64,000 nt of DNA from Azoarcus olearius (lineage in GTDB: Bacteria > Pseudomonadota > Gammaproteobacteria > Burkholderiales > Rhodocyclaceae). The notes below the pieces were generated by a model that was given only the letters and a program-made list of their open reading frames with translations, had not been told where the DNA came from and ran no database searches. Positions 36,959 to 50,558 of the stretch are shown piece after piece. Both the position numbers and the translations under genes were made by a program. The number at the start of each line of letters is the position of its first letter. The stretch's first letter is position 1. The stretch is from contig NZ_CP016210.1 of assembly GCF_001682385.1 (NCBI RefSeq), positions 3,906,001-3,970,000 of the forward strand. Reading direction: 5' to 3'.

Positions 36959-37732
36959 ATGCTGTCGCAGAAAACACTGATCCGGCTCGCGCCCTGGCTG
37001 GTCATCCTCTTCCTCGGCGTGCTGTGGGAAGCGATCGTGGTCGGCTTCAAGGTGCCGGAATTCCTCTTCCCCTCGCTGAGCGCGGTGTGGACCGCCACGC
37101 TCACGCACTGGGACCCGATCATGATGCACGCCACCCAGACATTCCTTACCACCATGGCCGGCTTCGGCATCGCGGTGGTGTTCGGCCTGGCGCTGGGCGC
37201 CGCGGTGGGTTCGTCGCCGGTCGTGTACAAGGCGCTCTACCCGCTGCTGGTGGGCTTCAACTCGATTCCCAAGGTGGCCTTCGTGCCGGTGCTGGTGGTG
37301 TGGTTCGGCATCGGCACCATCCCGGCCATCCTCACCGCCTTCCTGATCTCCTTCTTCCCGGTGGTGGTGAATGTGGCCACCGGGCTGGCGACGCTGGAGC
37401 CGGAACTGGAAGACGTGCTGCGCTCGCTCGGCGCCTCGCGGCTGGACATCCTGAAGAAGGTCGGCCTGCCGCGCGCGATGCCCTACTTCTTCGCCTCGCT
37501 CAAGGTGGCGATCACGCTCGCCTTCGTCGGCTCGGTAATCTCGGAGACGGTGGCCTCCAACCTCGGCATCGGCTACCTGATGATGGCGGCGAGTTCGGCC
37601 ATGGACATGGCGCTGGTGTTCGCCGGGCTGATCGTGATCGGCGTGATGGGGGTCGTGATGTACGAACTGTTCGCCTTCGTCGAGCGCAGGCTCACGGGGT
37701 GGGCGCACCGGAATCCGAATGGGGCGATGTAG
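36959..37732 (+). CDS. ABC transporter permease
   Basis: 257 residues, about six membrane helices. The coupling motif region SLGASRLDILKKVGLPRAMP carries the EAA-like loop that contacts the ATPase, and the start LIRLAPWLVILFLGVLWEAI is typical of SsuC/TauC permeases. It completes the importer begun at 35077. A dispersed repeat begins about 40 bases after its stop. Confidence 0.94.
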   Translation: MLSQKTLIRLAPWLVILFLGVLWEAIVVGFKVPEFLFPSLSAVWTATLTHWDPIMMHATQTFLTTMAGFGIAVVFGLALGAAVGSSPVVYKALYPLLVGFNSIPKVAFVPVLVVWFGIGTIPAILTAFLISFFPVVVNVATGLATLEPELEDVLRSLGASRLDILKKVGLPRAMPYFFASLKVAITLAFVGSVISETVASNLGIGYLMMAASSAMDMALVFAGLIVIGVMGVVMYELFAFVERRLTGWAHRNPNGAM

Positions 37733-37773
37733 GCGGGAGAAGTGGGCGGCGACGCCCGGTCTGAGTCTTTTTT

Positions 37774-38008
37774 CCCCTCCCCTTCAAGGGGGTGAGGACC
37801 GGGTTTCGGCGAGCGTTGCTCGCCGCCGGCCGAACGACAGTGCGTCTTGGCACTGGCTACCGGGTTGGGGTGGGGATGGGGGGCCACCTCCATGCGAGCG
37901 CCCACCCCATCCCCCTCCTGGCCAGTAGTCTCAGCTTCGCCTCGCCGCTCCGCAGGCGGCGAGCAGTGCTCACCGAAACCCCTGCTACGCCCCCCTTGAA
38001 GGGGGAGG
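37774..38008. repeat. dispersed intergenic repeat, copy B
   Basis: Starts CCCCTCCCCTTCAAGGGGGT and ends CCCCCCTTGAAGGGGGAGG. It contains TTTCGGCGAGCGTTGCTCGC, a GGGGTGGGGATGGGG block, CCCATCCCCCTCCTG, and a CTCCGCAGGCGGCGAGCAGTG-like right arm. This is the most complete copy with 63418-63645. It fills most of the 357-base gap between the convergent ABC permease and HxlR genes (37733-38089), where I see no gene. Confidence 0.8.
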
Positions 38009-38089
38009 AACCGGAACCACCCCAAGCTCCGCGCCGCTTCAGGAGAGCGGCACTGAAGCCACGCCTTCTCGCGGGCAGGCGCACACCCC

Positions 38090-38500
38090 CTACGCCGCCT
38101 CGCTCACCGCGTCATAGCGGCTCTGCGCCGCCAGCACCTCCCGGATGTGGCTGTGCGCCCAGTCGGCGAGGGGTTCGAAGGCCTCGGCCAGCGTGCGGCC
38201 GAGTTCGGTCAGCGAGTACTCCACCGTCACCGGCACCGTCGCAAACACCCGCCGGTCCACCAGGCCGTCACGCTCCAGCCGGCGCAGGGTCTGGCTCAGC
38301 GCCTTCTGCGACACCCCCTCGATCTCGCGCCGCAACTGGTTGAAGCGCAGCGGCCCGCCCTTCAGCAGCTTGACGATCAACAGCGCCCATTTGTCCGCCA
38401 GCCGGTTCAGCACCATGCGGGCCGGACAGTCCTTGGCGTAAACATCGAAGCCGCCGTCCTCGTCGGCGAGCGGGTCCAGCACAGCGTCTGCGGTCTTCAC
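38090..38500 (-). CDS. HxlR-family transcriptional regulator
   Basis: 136 residues of winged-helix fold. The conserved redox-type Cys is in KDCPARMVLNRLADKWALLI, followed by KGGPLRFNQLRREIEGVSQK and TLRRLERDGLVDRRVFATVP, all HxlR signatures. I take GTG 38498-38500 as start because GGAG lies 8 bases upstream; a TTG 19 codons earlier is an alternative. It is divergent from the flavodoxin gene and probably controls it, as HxlR/QorR-type regulators do for quinone- or electrophile-stress genes. Confidence 0.9.
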   Translation of the reverse strand: MKTADAVLDPLADEDGGFDVYAKDCPARMVLNRLADKWALLIVKLLKGGPLRFNQLRREIEGVSQKALSQTLRRLERDGLVDRRVFATVPVTVEYSLTELGRTLAEAFEPLADWAHSHIREVLAAQSRYDAVSEAA

Positions 38501-38528
38501 GGTATCTCCAGGGTAACCAGATGACTTC

Positions 38529-38567
38529 AAGGTGCCTTCTTGTGGCCTAGGTTTCAAAAATATACCT
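38529..38567. promoter_or_regulatory. candidate operator/promoter between hxlR and flavodoxin genes
   Basis: The 117-base divergent spacer has AAGG-TG-CCTT (38529-38538) and AGGT (38549-38552) with ACCT (38564-38567) around an A/T-rich core. A weak -35 TTCTTG (38537) and -10 TATACC (38561) overlap these repeats. This is the sort of place an HxlR dimer binds; the exact site is a guess. Confidence 0.35.
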
Positions 38568-38617
38568 TGTGCCGCGGAATTACCAGCACCTCCCCCTCAT
38601 CCTCAAGGAGTCTCGAA

Positions 38618-39168
38618 ATGACCCAGTCCGTCGTTGTGTATTTCTCGGGTTACGGCCACACCAAGCGCGTTGCCGAATGCGTGGCCGAAGGCGCGCGCGC
38701 CCAGCTGATCGCCGTCGACGCCGAAGGCAACATCCCGGACGCCGCGTGGGACGCGCTCGACGCCGCCGACGCCATCCTGTTCGGTGCGCCGACCTACATG
38801 GGCACCGTGCCCTGGCAGTTCAAGAAGTTCGCCGATGCCACCTCCAAGAAGTGGTTCACCCGCGCCTGGCAGGACAAGGTTTTCGGTGGCTTCACCAACA
38901 GTGCCAGCCTCAACGGCGACAAGCAGGTCACGCTGATCACGCTGCAGACGCTGGCCTCGCAGCATGGCGGCATCTGGGTCAGTCTTGGCCAGCTGCCCTC
39001 CAACACCAAGGCCGCGAGCCGCACCGACGCCAACAACCTTGGCGGCTCGGTTGGCGTGCTGGTGCAAAGCCCGTCGGACGCGAGCGCGGACGAGATCTCC
39101 GCCGGCGACCTCGAAACTGCCCGCCTCTACGGCGTACGCGTCAGCGAGATCGCGCGCCGGCTGCGCGG

Positions 39169-39172
<4 letters not shown>
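38618..39172 (+). CDS. flavodoxin-fold NAD(P)H:quinone oxidoreductase (WrbA-like)
   Basis: 184 residues. FMN-binding opening [20 protein letters not shown], the [20 protein letters not shown] motif and the [11 protein letters not shown] loop are those of the WrbA/flavodoxin-like quinone reductases. It likely reduces quinones by two electrons and protects against redox cycling, under the neighbouring HxlR regulator. A perfect AAGGAG precedes the ATG. Its TAA overlaps the cobQ stop from the other strand by three bases. Confidence 0.88.
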
Positions 39173-40647
<1,475 letters not shown>

Positions 40648-40771
40648 CGCGTAAAATCCGTCGCCTTGTTCGGGGCCGTGATTATCCACCACAGTGCCGG
40701 CCGCCCGGCGTCCCGCTGCCGCCCTGTTTCCCGCCCCCACGGTTCCGCCGGGCTTTTCATCGCTGCCATCC

Positions 40772-41713
40772 ATGTCCGCTACCGTCCTGCTCGTCGCCAA
40801 ACTCGCCGCCGGCATCGCCTGCGACCGCGTCTTCGGTGAGCCGCGGCGCTTTCATCCCCTGGTGGGCTTCGGTCGCTGGGCGCGCGCGGTCGAAAGCCTG
40901 GTGCGCGGGACGGGTGCCGTCGGCGCCTCGCGCCCGGGCGGCCTGTTTGCCTGGCTGCTCGCGGTCGGTCCCTGGGTGGCGCTTGCATTCGCGCTACGCA
41001 GCGCCCACCCGCAGGCGCACTGGGTGGTCGACATTGCGCTGCTGTACTTCGCGCTCGGCGCCCGCAGCCTGGTTGAACATGGCGAAGCCGTGGCAGCACC
41101 GCTGGCCGACGGCCGGCTGGACGAAGCGCGCGAACGCGTCGGCTGGATCGTCAGCCGCGACACCCGCGCGCTGGACAGCACCGGCGTCGCCCGCGCGGGC
41201 ACGGAATCCGTGCTGGAAAACGGCAACGACGCCGTGTTCGGCACCCTGTTCTGGTTTCTGGTCGGCGGCGGTGCCGGGGCGCTGCTGTTCCGGCTCGCCA
41301 ACACGCTGGATGCCATGTGGGGCTACCGCAGCCCGCGCTATCTTCGCTTCGGCTGGGCGGCCGCGCGCCTGGACGACGTGCTGAACGCGGCCCCGGCGCG
41401 CCTGACCGCGCTCACCTACGCGCTGCTCGGCCGCACCCGGCGCGCGCTGCACTGCTGGCGGCGGCAGGCGCCGGCCTGGGATAGCCCCAATGCCGGCCCG
41501 GTCATGGCGGCCGGCGCCGGTGCGCTGGGCGTCGCGCTCGGCGGCAGCGCGATCTATCACGGCCGCGAGGAAAGCCGCCCGGCACTCGGGGAAGGTGGCG
41601 CGCCGGATGCCGGCACCATCCGCGCCGCCCTCGCGCTCGTCCGACGCGGCATGCTGCTGTGGCTGGCCGCGGCGGCCTGCGTCGCCGCAGTGCTGGAGCT
41701 GGCGGGTGCTTGA
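40772..41713 (+). CDS. cobD: adenosylcobinamide-phosphate synthase CobD/CbiB
   Basis: 313 residues, membrane protein. Diagnostic motifs are [37 protein letters not shown] with [17 protein letters not shown], and [14 protein letters not shown]. It attaches the aminopropanol-phosphate arm to cobyric acid. It begins the late-step unit cobD-cobC-btuF, all overlapping. Confidence 0.95.
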   Translation: MSATVLLVAKLAAGIACDRVFGEPRRFHPLVGFGRWARAVESLVRGTGAVGASRPGGLFAWLLAVGPWVALAFALRSAHPQAHWVVDIALLYFALGARSLVEHGEAVAAPLADGRLDEARERVGWIVSRDTRALDSTGVARAGTESVLENGNDAVFGTLFWFLVGGGAGALLFRLANTLDAMWGYRSPRYLRFGWAAARLDDVLNAAPARLTALTYALLGRTRRALHCWRRQAPAWDSPNAGPVMAAGAGALGVALGGSAIYHGREESRPALGEGGAPDAGTIRAALALVRRGMLLWLAAAACVAAVLELAGA

Positions 41714-42701
41714 GCACGGCGGCCGCCTGCGCCGCGCCGCCGCGCAGTTCCGCATTCCACTGGCCGACTGGGTGGACCTGTCCACCGGCATCAACCCCCA
41801 CCCCTACCCGGTCCCGCCGCTGCCCACCGCCGCGTGGCACCGCCTGCCCGAGGACGACGATGGCCTCGAAGCCGCGGCCGCCGCGTACTACGGCAGCGCC
41901 GAGCTGCTGCCCGTGGCGGGTTCGCAGGCCGCCATCCAGGCCTTGCCGCAGTTGCTGCCCGGCGAACGCGTCGCGCTGCTGCAACCCGGCTATGCCGAAC
42001 ACGCGCACGCCTGGCGCGACCGCCGGCTACGGCACTGCCGCGACGCCGCGGACCTGGAGGCCGCGGTGGACACCAGCGACATCGTGCTGCTGATCCATCC
42101 CAACAACCCCACCGGCCTGTGCTTCGAGCGCGACCGCCTGCACGACTGGCACGCGCGCCTGGCGCGCCGCGGCGGCTGGCTGCTGGTGGACGAGGCCTTT
42201 CTCGACTGCGCGCCGGACGCCAGCCTGCTCCCGCGCGCTGGCGCTGCCGGCCTCGTGGTGTTGCGCTCGCTCGGCAAGTTCTTCGGACTGGCGGGCGCGC
42301 GCGTGGGCTTCGTGTTCGCCCCGCGCGGGCTACGGGACGCCCTGGCCGAACGGCTGGGGCCGTGGGCGCTCAGCGGCCCGGCGCGCTACGCCGCCACGGC
42401 TGCGCTTGCCGACACCGCGTGGCAGGCCGCAACCCGCCACCGGCTCGCGCGGGACGGCGAGCGGCTGCAATCACTGCTGGCGGCCCACGGTCTCGCTGGC
42501 AGCCGGGGCCCGGCGCTGTTCAAGTGGCTGTGTCACCCCCAGGCCGCTGCCCTGCAGCAGGCGCTCGCCGCGCAAGCCATCCTGGTACGCCATTTCGACG
42601 CCCCCGCCAGTCTGCGCTTCGGCCTTCCCGCAACCGAAACCGAGTGGCGCCGGCTCGACACCGCGCTGGGCAGTCTGCACGACCTGATCCGACAAGGATG
42701 A
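41706..42701 (+). CDS. cobC: L-threonine-O-3-phosphate decarboxylase (CobC / S. enterica CobD type)
   Basis: 331 residues, class I PLP enzyme making aminopropanol phosphate for CobD. Opening [44 protein letters not shown] and the PLP Lys in [19 protein letters not shown] are visible. The start is a GTG at 41706 inside the cobD end (8-base overlap), chosen because family members begin at LEHGG. Its stop overlaps the btuF ATG (ATGA). Confidence 0.93.
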   Translation: MLEHGGRLRRAAAQFRIPLADWVDLSTGINPHPYPVPPLPTAAWHRLPEDDDGLEAAAAAYYGSAELLPVAGSQAAIQALPQLLPGERVALLQPGYAEHAHAWRDRRLRHCRDAADLEAAVDTSDIVLLIHPNNPTGLCFERDRLHDWHARLARRGGWLLVDEAFLDCAPDASLLPRAGAAGLVVLRSLGKFFGLAGARVGFVFAPRGLRDALAERLGPWALSGPARYAATAALADTAWQAATRHRLARDGERLQSLLAAHGLAGSRGPALFKWLCHPQAAALQQALAAQAILVRHFDAPASLRFGLPATETEWRRLDTALGSLHDLIRQG

Positions 42702-43600
42702 ACATGCACCGACGACTTGCCGCAACCGCCCTTGCCTGCACCCTTGCAGGACTCCCCGCCGCCGCCGTCGCGGACATCCGCATCACCGACGATGCCGGAC
42801 GGGAGGTGGTGCTGCCGCGGCCGGCACAACGCATCGTCAGCCTCGCGCCGCACGTCACCGAACTCCTGTTTGCCGCCGGCGCCGGGCCGCGCGTGGTGGG
42901 CGTGGTCAGCTACAGCGACTTCCCCGATGCCGCGCGCCAGCTACCGAAGGTGGGCGGCTATGCGAGCGTCGACCTCGAAGCGGTCGTCGCGCTGCGGCCG
43001 GACCTGGTGATCGCGTGGAAGAGCGGCAACCGCAACACGCACCTCGACCGCCTGACCGCTCTCGGCATTCCGGTATTCATCAATGAACCGCGCCGCCTGG
43101 ACGATGTGGCCGGCAGCCTGCGCTCGCTCGGCCGCCTCGCGGGCACCGACGAAGTGGCCGAACGCGCCGCCAGCGCCTTTGCCGCGCGGCGCGACGCACT
43201 GCGGAACCGCTACGCCGAGCGGCCGAAGGTGCGGATGCTGTACCAGATCTGGAACCAGCCGCTGATGACGGTCAATGGCGAGCACCTGATTTCGGACGTG
43301 ATCCGGCTGTGCGGAGGCGACAACGTGTTCGCCGGCTTGCCTCAACTCGCGCCGACGATAGGCGTGGAAGCGGTGCTGGCGGCGAACCCGGAGGTCGTCG
43401 TGGCAAGCGGCATGGGCGAAGCCCGGCCGGAATGGCTGGAACAATGGAAGCGTTGGCCGTCACTGACCGCGAACGCCGCAAACAACCTCTACTTCATCCC
43501 GCCGGAACTGGTGCAGCGCCACACGCCACGCATCCTGGATGGCGCCCAGCGCTTGTGCGAGCAGCTGGAGGAAGCACGCGCCAAACGCCCGCCGCGCTAA
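42698..43600 (+). CDS. btuF: periplasmic cobalamin-binding protein BtuF-like
   Basis: 300 residues, signal peptide ending AVA (about residue 23). Type III binding protein motifs: RIVSLAPHVTELLFAAGAGP, GVVSYSDFPDAARQLPKVGG, ASVDLEAVVALRPDLVIAW. It captures corrinoids for an importer. No BtuC/BtuD genes are in the window, so the permease and ATPase must be elsewhere, or the gene serves salvage with cobD/cobC. Two in-frame ATGs (42698, 42704) are possible; the first overlaps cobC. Confidence 0.9.
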   Translation: MNMHRRLAATALACTLAGLPAAAVADIRITDDAGREVVLPRPAQRIVSLAPHVTELLFAAGAGPRVVGVVSYSDFPDAARQLPKVGGYASVDLEAVVALRPDLVIAWKSGNRNTHLDRLTALGIPVFINEPRRLDDVAGSLRSLGRLAGTDEVAERAASAFAARRDALRNRYAERPKVRMLYQIWNQPLMTVNGEHLISDVIRLCGGDNVFAGLPQLAPTIGVEAVLAANPEVVVASGMGEARPEWLEQWKRWPSLTANAANNLYFIPPELVQRHTPRILDGAQRLCEQLEEARAKRPPR

Positions 43601-43606
43601 GCCGCA

Positions 43607-44770
43607 TCAGGGCGTGCGCGAACGCCCCTGACTGCGGCGGTGCTGCCGCGCCTCGAGCCACCACACGCGATCGAACACCCGCGCCAGACTGGGCAGCAGC
43701 GGCGCGAAGTAATGCCGCGCCGCCGACGGACGGTCGACCTGCGAAGCGCGCAGCGGCACACGCAGCGCCCGCAAGCGTTCGCGCAGCGATGGGTGGAAGG
43801 GCGTGGCCTCCGCTTCGTCATCGGCAAACGCGGCGATGTCGAGCGCGGCCATCGACAGGCGCGAGAAACCAGCCTCGACGCCCAGCCCCATTTCGCGGAA
43901 CGGCCGGATGGACGGACGCGACCGGCCCGAGCTGCGCGCCATGACCTTGGGCCAGTAATCCTGGCGCAGGAAGCGCTCCTTCAGGTTGACCTCGACCAGG
44001 GTTTCTCCGAGCAGACCGGCCCCTACCAGCTGCGCGGCGATGTGGTCGGCCTCGAACTCCTCGATGCGCTTCAGCCGCAGCATGTCCAGATAAAAACGGC
44101 GCAGACGGCGGTCGATCATCCCGCCGATGGTCGGAAAGGCCTCGCAGGCCCGGTCGAGGATGCGCATCGACCATGCGCGCACGTGGGCGCCGAGGGCGCT
44201 GCCTCCGCCGCGCTGCAACACGAGGTGGGCAAATTCGTGCGCGAGCACCGCGGCAAGCTGGCTGCGCGACACGCTGTGCACCAGCGGCAGACCGATCATC
44301 AGGTGGGTTTCAATGCGCCCGATCCAGCCCCAGCACGGCCGCTGCATCACCATCGCATTCATGTCGCCGGTGACCCAGACGCCGTGGATGCGGGCCGCCG
44401 ACAGGCGACGGGCGAGGTCGTCGGTGAGCTGATAGAAGGCAGGCGCCGCCTCGCGCGGCACCCGCACGCCGGCCGGCGAAGGCGAAACGCCGAACAGCGC
44501 CACCAGCCGGCCGCAGGTGATGGCACTGGCCACCGCGAGCAGGCTCCAGCCGCCGGCGTTGAGCGGCACACCGTCGGTCAAGGCGTCCCAACTGTGCGAA
44601 AAGGCAAATGCGGCAAGCGCGAAGGCCGCCGACACGAGCATCGCCAGCGCCAGCACGCCAAGCACGGCCACCAGGGTGAGGCGCCGGGCAAGACGCGGCC
44701 GCAAATGGAACATGCGGGCTAAGGGCGGAGTACGCGGGTGCTTCACGGGCTTTGGCTCCACGACAGCCAT
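43607..44770 (-). CDS. M48-family membrane-linked zinc metallopeptidase
   Basis: 387 residues. Two hydrophobic segments near the N-terminus (about 30-80) anchor the enzyme; the zinc motif is HEFAH in [20 protein letters not shown], with the third ligand Glu in [14 protein letters not shown]. It is related to HtpX/Oma1-like peptidases of envelope quality control but belongs to a divergent subgroup. The start is ATG 44768-44770; a much longer in-frame extension runs antisense through rhlE and is not real. It converges on btuF with a 6-base gap. Confidence 0.88.
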   Translation of the reverse strand: MAVVEPKPVKHPRTPPLARMFHLRPRLARRLTLVAVLGVLALAMLVSAAFALAAFAFSHSWDALTDGVPLNAGGWSLLAVASAITCGRLVALFGVSPSPAGVRVPREAAPAFYQLTDDLARRLSAARIHGVWVTGDMNAMVMQRPCWGWIGRIETHLMIGLPLVHSVSRSQLAAVLAHEFAHLVLQRGGGSALGAHVRAWSMRILDRACEAFPTIGGMIDRRLRRFYLDMLRLKRIEEFEADHIAAQLVGAGLLGETLVEVNLKERFLRQDYWPKVMARSSGRSRPSIRPFREMGLGVEAGFSRLSMAALDIAAFADDEAEATPFHPSLRERLRALRVPLRASQVDRPSAARHYFAPLLPSLARVFDRVWWLEARQHRRSQGRSRTP

Positions 44771-44788
44771 GAACCGCAGGACTATAAC

Positions 44789-44802
44789 GTGCGGCACCGC
44801 AC
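44789..44802. promoter_or_regulatory. perfect palindrome in M48 peptidase-rhlE spacer
   Basis: GTGCGG-CA-CCGCAC is a 6-2-6 inverted repeat 18 bases upstream of the peptidase start and about 220 bases upstream of rhlE. A promoter-like TATAGT (44883) lies between it and rhlE, implying a long rhlE leader, as seen for some cold-regulated helicases. Operator function is speculative. Confidence 0.35.
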
Positions 44803-45019
44803 GATGATATTGACCAAAAGGAATAGACCCTGCAAAGGCTATGGCTTTCGTGGAAGGCTCGCTTTCTCCGCGCGATGCGTCTATAGTCCGCGCCTTGCCG
44901 CGCGCCCAGCCAATCGGCCGCGGAATTTTGTCCCACCGACCGTATCGGTCCCTCTTTCCGCACGCCTCGATTGGTGTCACTCGGCTTCGAGCGACAGGCT
45001 GTCGCCGGAGCACTGCCGC

Positions 45020-46633
45020 ATGACCACCGAACTCACCTTCGCCAGCCTCGGGCTGGCCGAACCCCTGCTGCGCGCCATTTCGGACACCGGCTACACCACG
45101 CCGACTCCGATCCAGGCCAAGGCAATCCCGCTGGTGCTGGCGGGCGGCGACCTGCTCGCCGCCGCGCAGACCGGCACCGGCAAGACCGCCGGTTTCACGC
45201 TGCCGGTGCTGCACAAGCTCGCCGCCACCCATGTGCACCCGCACCCCGCGGGCAAGCCGCGCTGCCTGATCCTGACCCCCACCCGCGAACTCGCGGCCCA
45301 GGTGGAAGAATCGGTGCAGACCTACGGCAAGCACCTCGCGCTCACCTCGATGGTGATGTTCGGCGGGGTCAACATCAATCCGCAGATCAGCGCGCTGAAG
45401 AAGCGGGTCGACATCCTGGTGGCGACCCCCGGCCGCCTGCTCGACCACGTCGGCCAGAAGACCCTGGACCTCTCCGGCGTCGAGATCCTGGTGCTGGACG
45501 AAGCCGACCGCATGCTCGACATGGGCTTCATCCGCGACATCCGCAAGGTGCTCGCGCTGCTGCCCAAGCAGCGCCAGAACCTGCTGTTCTCGGCGACCTT
45601 CTCCGACGAGATCCGCGACCTCGCCAACGGCCTGCTGCACAACCCGGGTTGCGTCGAGGTGGCGCCGCGCAACACCGCGTCCGAGCGCGTCGAGCAGACG
45701 GTTTACATGATCGGCCAGAAGCAGAAGCGCGAATTGCTGGCGTGGCTGATCAAGGAAAAGCAGTGGTTCCAGGCCCTGGTGTTCACCCGCACCAAGCACG
45801 GCGCCAACAAGCTCGCCGAATACCTCACCAAGCACGACATCCCGGCCGCCGCGATCCATGGCAACAAGAGCCAGAGCGCCCGCACCCGCGCGCTGTCGCA
45901 GTTCAAGGATGGTTCGCTGCCGGTGCTGGTTGCGACCGACATCGCTGCGCGCGGCCTCGACATCGACCAGCTGCCGCAGGTGGTCAATTTCGAGCTGCCC
46001 AACGTGCCGGAGGATTACGTGCACCGCATCGGCCGCACCGGCCGTGCCGGCGCTGACGGCAACGCGATCTCGCTGGTCGATGGCGAGGAAGTGAAGCTGC
46101 TGACGGCGATCGAACGCCTGATCCGGCGCAAGATCGACCGCGCCACCGCGGAAGGCTTCGTGCCCTCGGCGGTGCCGGACACCAGCGCCGACGACGACCG
46201 CGACGAACGCCGCGGCCAGGATCGCGGCCGCGGCCGGCAGGGCCAGGGCCGCGACAGCAACCGCAGCCAGGGACAGCCGCAAGGCCAGGCCCGCCGCGGC
46301 GGTGAAGGCGGCAATGGCGGCGGCCGCGGACAGGGAGGACGCCCGGGCGCGCCGGCCCGCCAGGGCAACGGCGGCCAGCGCCGGGACCAGCCGCGCGGCG
46401 AGGTGAATGGCAATCGCGCCCAGACGACGCAGCAGCGCGAGGTGGACGGCAACCGCATGCCGGCACCGCGCCCGGATGTGGACGGCAACCGCATGCCGGC
46501 GCCGTCGCGCCGCGGCGAGGTCAACGGCAACCGCGCCCAGCCGGCGCCGCGCCAAGGCCAGAACAACCGCGGCGGGCGTCCCGCGCAGCAGCGCGCGGCG
46601 CTGTTCTCCGCCAAGCCGGGCGGCAATCGCTGA
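45020..46633 (+). CDS. rhlE: DEAD-box RNA helicase RhlE
   Basis: 537 residues. Q motif ([25 protein letters not shown]), Walker [17 protein letters not shown] box in [16 protein letters not shown] in [10 protein letters not shown], and [10 protein letters not shown] at the end of the core (about residue 345). The last about 140 residues are Arg/Gly/Gln-rich, with repeated VNGNRAQ and VDGNRMPAP units, probably an RNA-binding tail. It unwinds RNA in ribosome assembly and cold adaptation. ATG 45020 is chosen on the family N-terminus; a longer frame upstream is not conserved-looking. Confidence 0.95.
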   Translation: MTTELTFASLGLAEPLLRAISDTGYTTPTPIQAKAIPLVLAGGDLLAAAQTGTGKTAGFTLPVLHKLAATHVHPHPAGKPRCLILTPTRELAAQVEESVQTYGKHLALTSMVMFGGVNINPQISALKKRVDILVATPGRLLDHVGQKTLDLSGVEILVLDEADRMLDMGFIRDIRKVLALLPKQRQNLLFSATFSDEIRDLANGLLHNPGCVEVAPRNTASERVEQTVYMIGQKQKRELLAWLIKEKQWFQALVFTRTKHGANKLAEYLTKHDIPAAAIHGNKSQSARTRALSQFKDGSLPVLVATDIAARGLDIDQLPQVVNFELPNVPEDYVHRIGRTGRAGADGNAISLVDGEEVKLLTAIERLIRRKIDRATAEGFVPSAVPDTSADDDRDERRGQDRGRGRQGQGRDSNRSQGQPQGQARRGGEGGNGGGRGQGGRPGAPARQGNGGQRRDQPRGEVNGNRAQTTQQREVDGNRMPAPRPDVDGNRMPAPSRRGEVNGNRAQPAPRQGQNNRGGRPAQQRAALFSAKPGGNR

Positions 46634-46677
46634 AGCCTTTCCCGGCACCCGCCGGCAACATCCTGCCCGGAATAACG

Positions 46678-46701
46678 CTGCGGCCCCTCACGGGGCCGCA
46701 G
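46678..46701. terminator. strong hairpin between rhlE and leuA
   Basis: CTGCGGCCCC (46678-46687), loop TCAC, GGGGCCGCAG (46692-46701): a perfect 10-base stem between two convergent genes. There is no T-run, so it may be a transcript-end stabiliser or Rho-associated terminator rather than a classical one. Confidence 0.6.
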
Positions 46702-46706
46702 TCACA

Positions 46707-48803
<2,097 letters not shown>

Positions 48804-49460
48804 TCAAGCGGCCGGCCAGCCGTTCTCGCCAATCAGGCCGGCCAATGGCACGCGCTCGGCCCAGCTTTCGAGTTCCAGCATCGGCTTTGGATAGAAGGCA
48901 TCGACGTGGCCGAGACACAGAATGGCGACCGGTTTGGCGCCCTCCGGCATCCCGAGCAGCGCGGCCACGCGCGCGGGGTCGAACAGCGACACCCAGCCCA
49001 TGCCCAATCCTTCGGCGCGCGCCGCCAGCCACATGTTCTGGATGGCGCAGGCCACCGACGCGAGGTCCATTTCGGGCAAGGTGCGGCGGCCGAAGACGTG
49101 GCGTTCGCGGCCGTCGGCCAGCGCCACCACCAGCACCTCGCCCGCTTCGCCCATGCCTTCCACCTTGAGCCGCATGAACGCATCCTCGCGCTCGCCGAGC
49201 GCGCGCGCGGTGGCGAGCCGCTCTTCCTCCACCAGGGCGCGCAGGGCGCCGCGCAGCGCATCGTCGGTGACCCGCACGAAGCGCCACGGCTGCATGTAGC
49301 CCACGCTCGGCGCCTGGTGGGCGGCCCACAACAGGCGTTGCAGCACCGCCGGGTCCACCGCGCCCGGGCGGAAGTGGCGCATGTCGCGGCGCTCGGCGAT
49401 CGCGCGATAGACGGCTTCGGTTTCGACGGCGGAGAAGGCGTGCGACGGAGCGGTAGACAT
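48804..49460 (-). CDS. bluB: 5,6-dimethylbenzimidazole synthase BluB
   Basis: 218 residues, nitroreductase-fold enzyme that uses O2 to split FMN into the lower ligand of cobalamin. Motifs: YRAIAERRDMRHFRPGAVD, WAAHQAPSVGYMQPWRFV, ASVACAIQNMWLAARAEGLG, MGWVSLFDP, all close to characterised BluB. It starts at ATG 49458-49460, 37 bases after the rquA-like stop. It supplies the lower ligand while the corrin ring is built by the operon at 54620. Confidence 0.94.
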   Translation of the reverse strand: MSTAPSHAFSAVETEAVYRAIAERRDMRHFRPGAVDPAVLQRLLWAAHQAPSVGYMQPWRFVRVTDDALRGALRALVEEERLATARALGEREDAFMRLKVEGMGEAGEVLVVALADGRERHVFGRRTLPEMDLASVACAIQNMWLAARAEGLGMGWVSLFDPARVAALLGMPEGAKPVAILCLGHVDAFYPKPMLELESWAERVPLAGLIGENGWPAA

Positions 49461-49497
49461 GCGCGGTGCGGCTCGACAGACGATGCGGCCCTGCAGT

Positions 49498-50250
49498 TTA
49501 CCCGGAGGTGCCGGCGCCCGCAGCCGCGCCGCCCGGTGCCCGCCGGCGGGCGACGACGCGCTGGTAGAGGCCGCCGAAGAAGGTCTGCTTCTCCCACTCG
49601 AAGCCATCGCCCGCTGCGCCCGCGAGGTCGCGGATTTCCACCGCCAGCAGCGAGGGCGCGTAGGGTTCGAAGGCGCGGAACACCATCGCCATCAGTGGCC
49701 GCAGCGGATGCAGCGGCCGCGCCCGGTGGTAATCGACGAACACCGCCGTGCCGCCGGGTTGGACGGCCGCGAGCAGGTTGCCGACGATGCGGCGGCGCAC
49801 GGCAGGCGGCACCTCGTGCAGCAGGAAAAAGCAGCACACGCCGTCGTAGCGGGCGGCAAGCGGCGTGGACAGATCGGCGCAACGCACCTGCACCTGCGGC
49901 AGGTCCGCCAGCTTGCGCGCCGCGTTGGCGACCTGCAGCGGCGCCACGTCCACCACGTCGAGCGCGCCCTGCGGCCCCACCCGCGCGGCCAGCCCGCGCG
50001 AGAACCGGCCGTACACGCAGGCGGCCTGCAGCACCCGCCCGCCGGGATGGAATGCGGCGAGTGCGGCCTCCGTCAGCCGCGCCGCATTGCCCCACAGGAT
50101 TGCATTGACCACCCCCTGCGAATCGAGCCAGCGCAGGTTGCGGCGGTCCAGGTAGGCCCAGGAATAGGTCCGCCGCAGGTACAGCGGCAGCGGTGCGCCG
50201 GTGTCATTGGCGGGGGACAGCAACGCGGGATCGTCGGGTATCGGCTCCAT
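49498..50250 (-). CDS. rquA: RquA-like rhodoquinone biosynthesis methyltransferase-fold protein
   Basis: 250 residues of class I SAM-methyltransferase fold. YLRRTYSWAYLDRRNLRWLD, VVNAILWGN, VLQAACVYGRFSRGLAARVG and AVFVDYHRARPLHPLRPLM match my recollection of RquA, which exchanges the ubiquinone methoxy for an amino group to give rhodoquinone, used for fumarate reduction at low oxygen. The changed SAM motif (ACVYG in place of a DxGxGxG) sets it apart from UbiE. The start is uncertain (50250 or a codon up to 50301). A UbiE-like methyltransferase is the alternative. Confidence 0.65.
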   Translation of the reverse strand: MEPIPDDPALLSPANDTGAPLPLYLRRTYSWAYLDRRNLRWLDSQGVVNAILWGNAARLTEAALAAFHPGGRVLQAACVYGRFSRGLAARVGPQGALDVVDVAPLQVANAARKLADLPQVQVRCADLSTPLAARYDGVCCFFLLHEVPPAVRRRIVGNLLAAVQPGGTAVFVDYHRARPLHPLRPLMAMVFRAFEPYAPSLLAVEIRDLAGAAGDGFEWEKQTFFGGLYQRVVARRRAPGGAAAGAGTSG

Positions 50251-50558
50251 GCCCGCGAGCATAACCGAGCCGGCGGCGCCTCGCGCCCGACATGCGTGCA
50301 TCGCCGCCCTGCGCGGCCCGCCGGCTATTCCGAATGCGATATGCCCGAGTGTCGCGCCGGCACGACGCCTACTGCGTCACACCAGCCTGAAAGCTGCGCG
50401 GGCGCTGGCAGTGTGGGGTTTGAAAAAATCCCATTTCCAAGCTAAGGTTTCCCCCCGCGTTGTGACAGCCGTATTACGCCCTTCCGTCTGCCTCCTGGTA
50501 CGGATGCAAGGCACCCGGTCCGGTGCTGTCGCGTCAAAATCGAATTGGAGAATGTCGG

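Noticed and set aside
43607-46648. 1013-residue reading of the M48 peptidase
   Set aside because: The N-terminal 600 residues run antisense through rhlE; the real start is ATG 44768-44770 before the membrane segments.
50402-50430. Sigma-54 element upstream of the ODP gene
   Set aside because: TGGCAG followed by TTTG lacks the GC at -12, so it does not meet the consensus.
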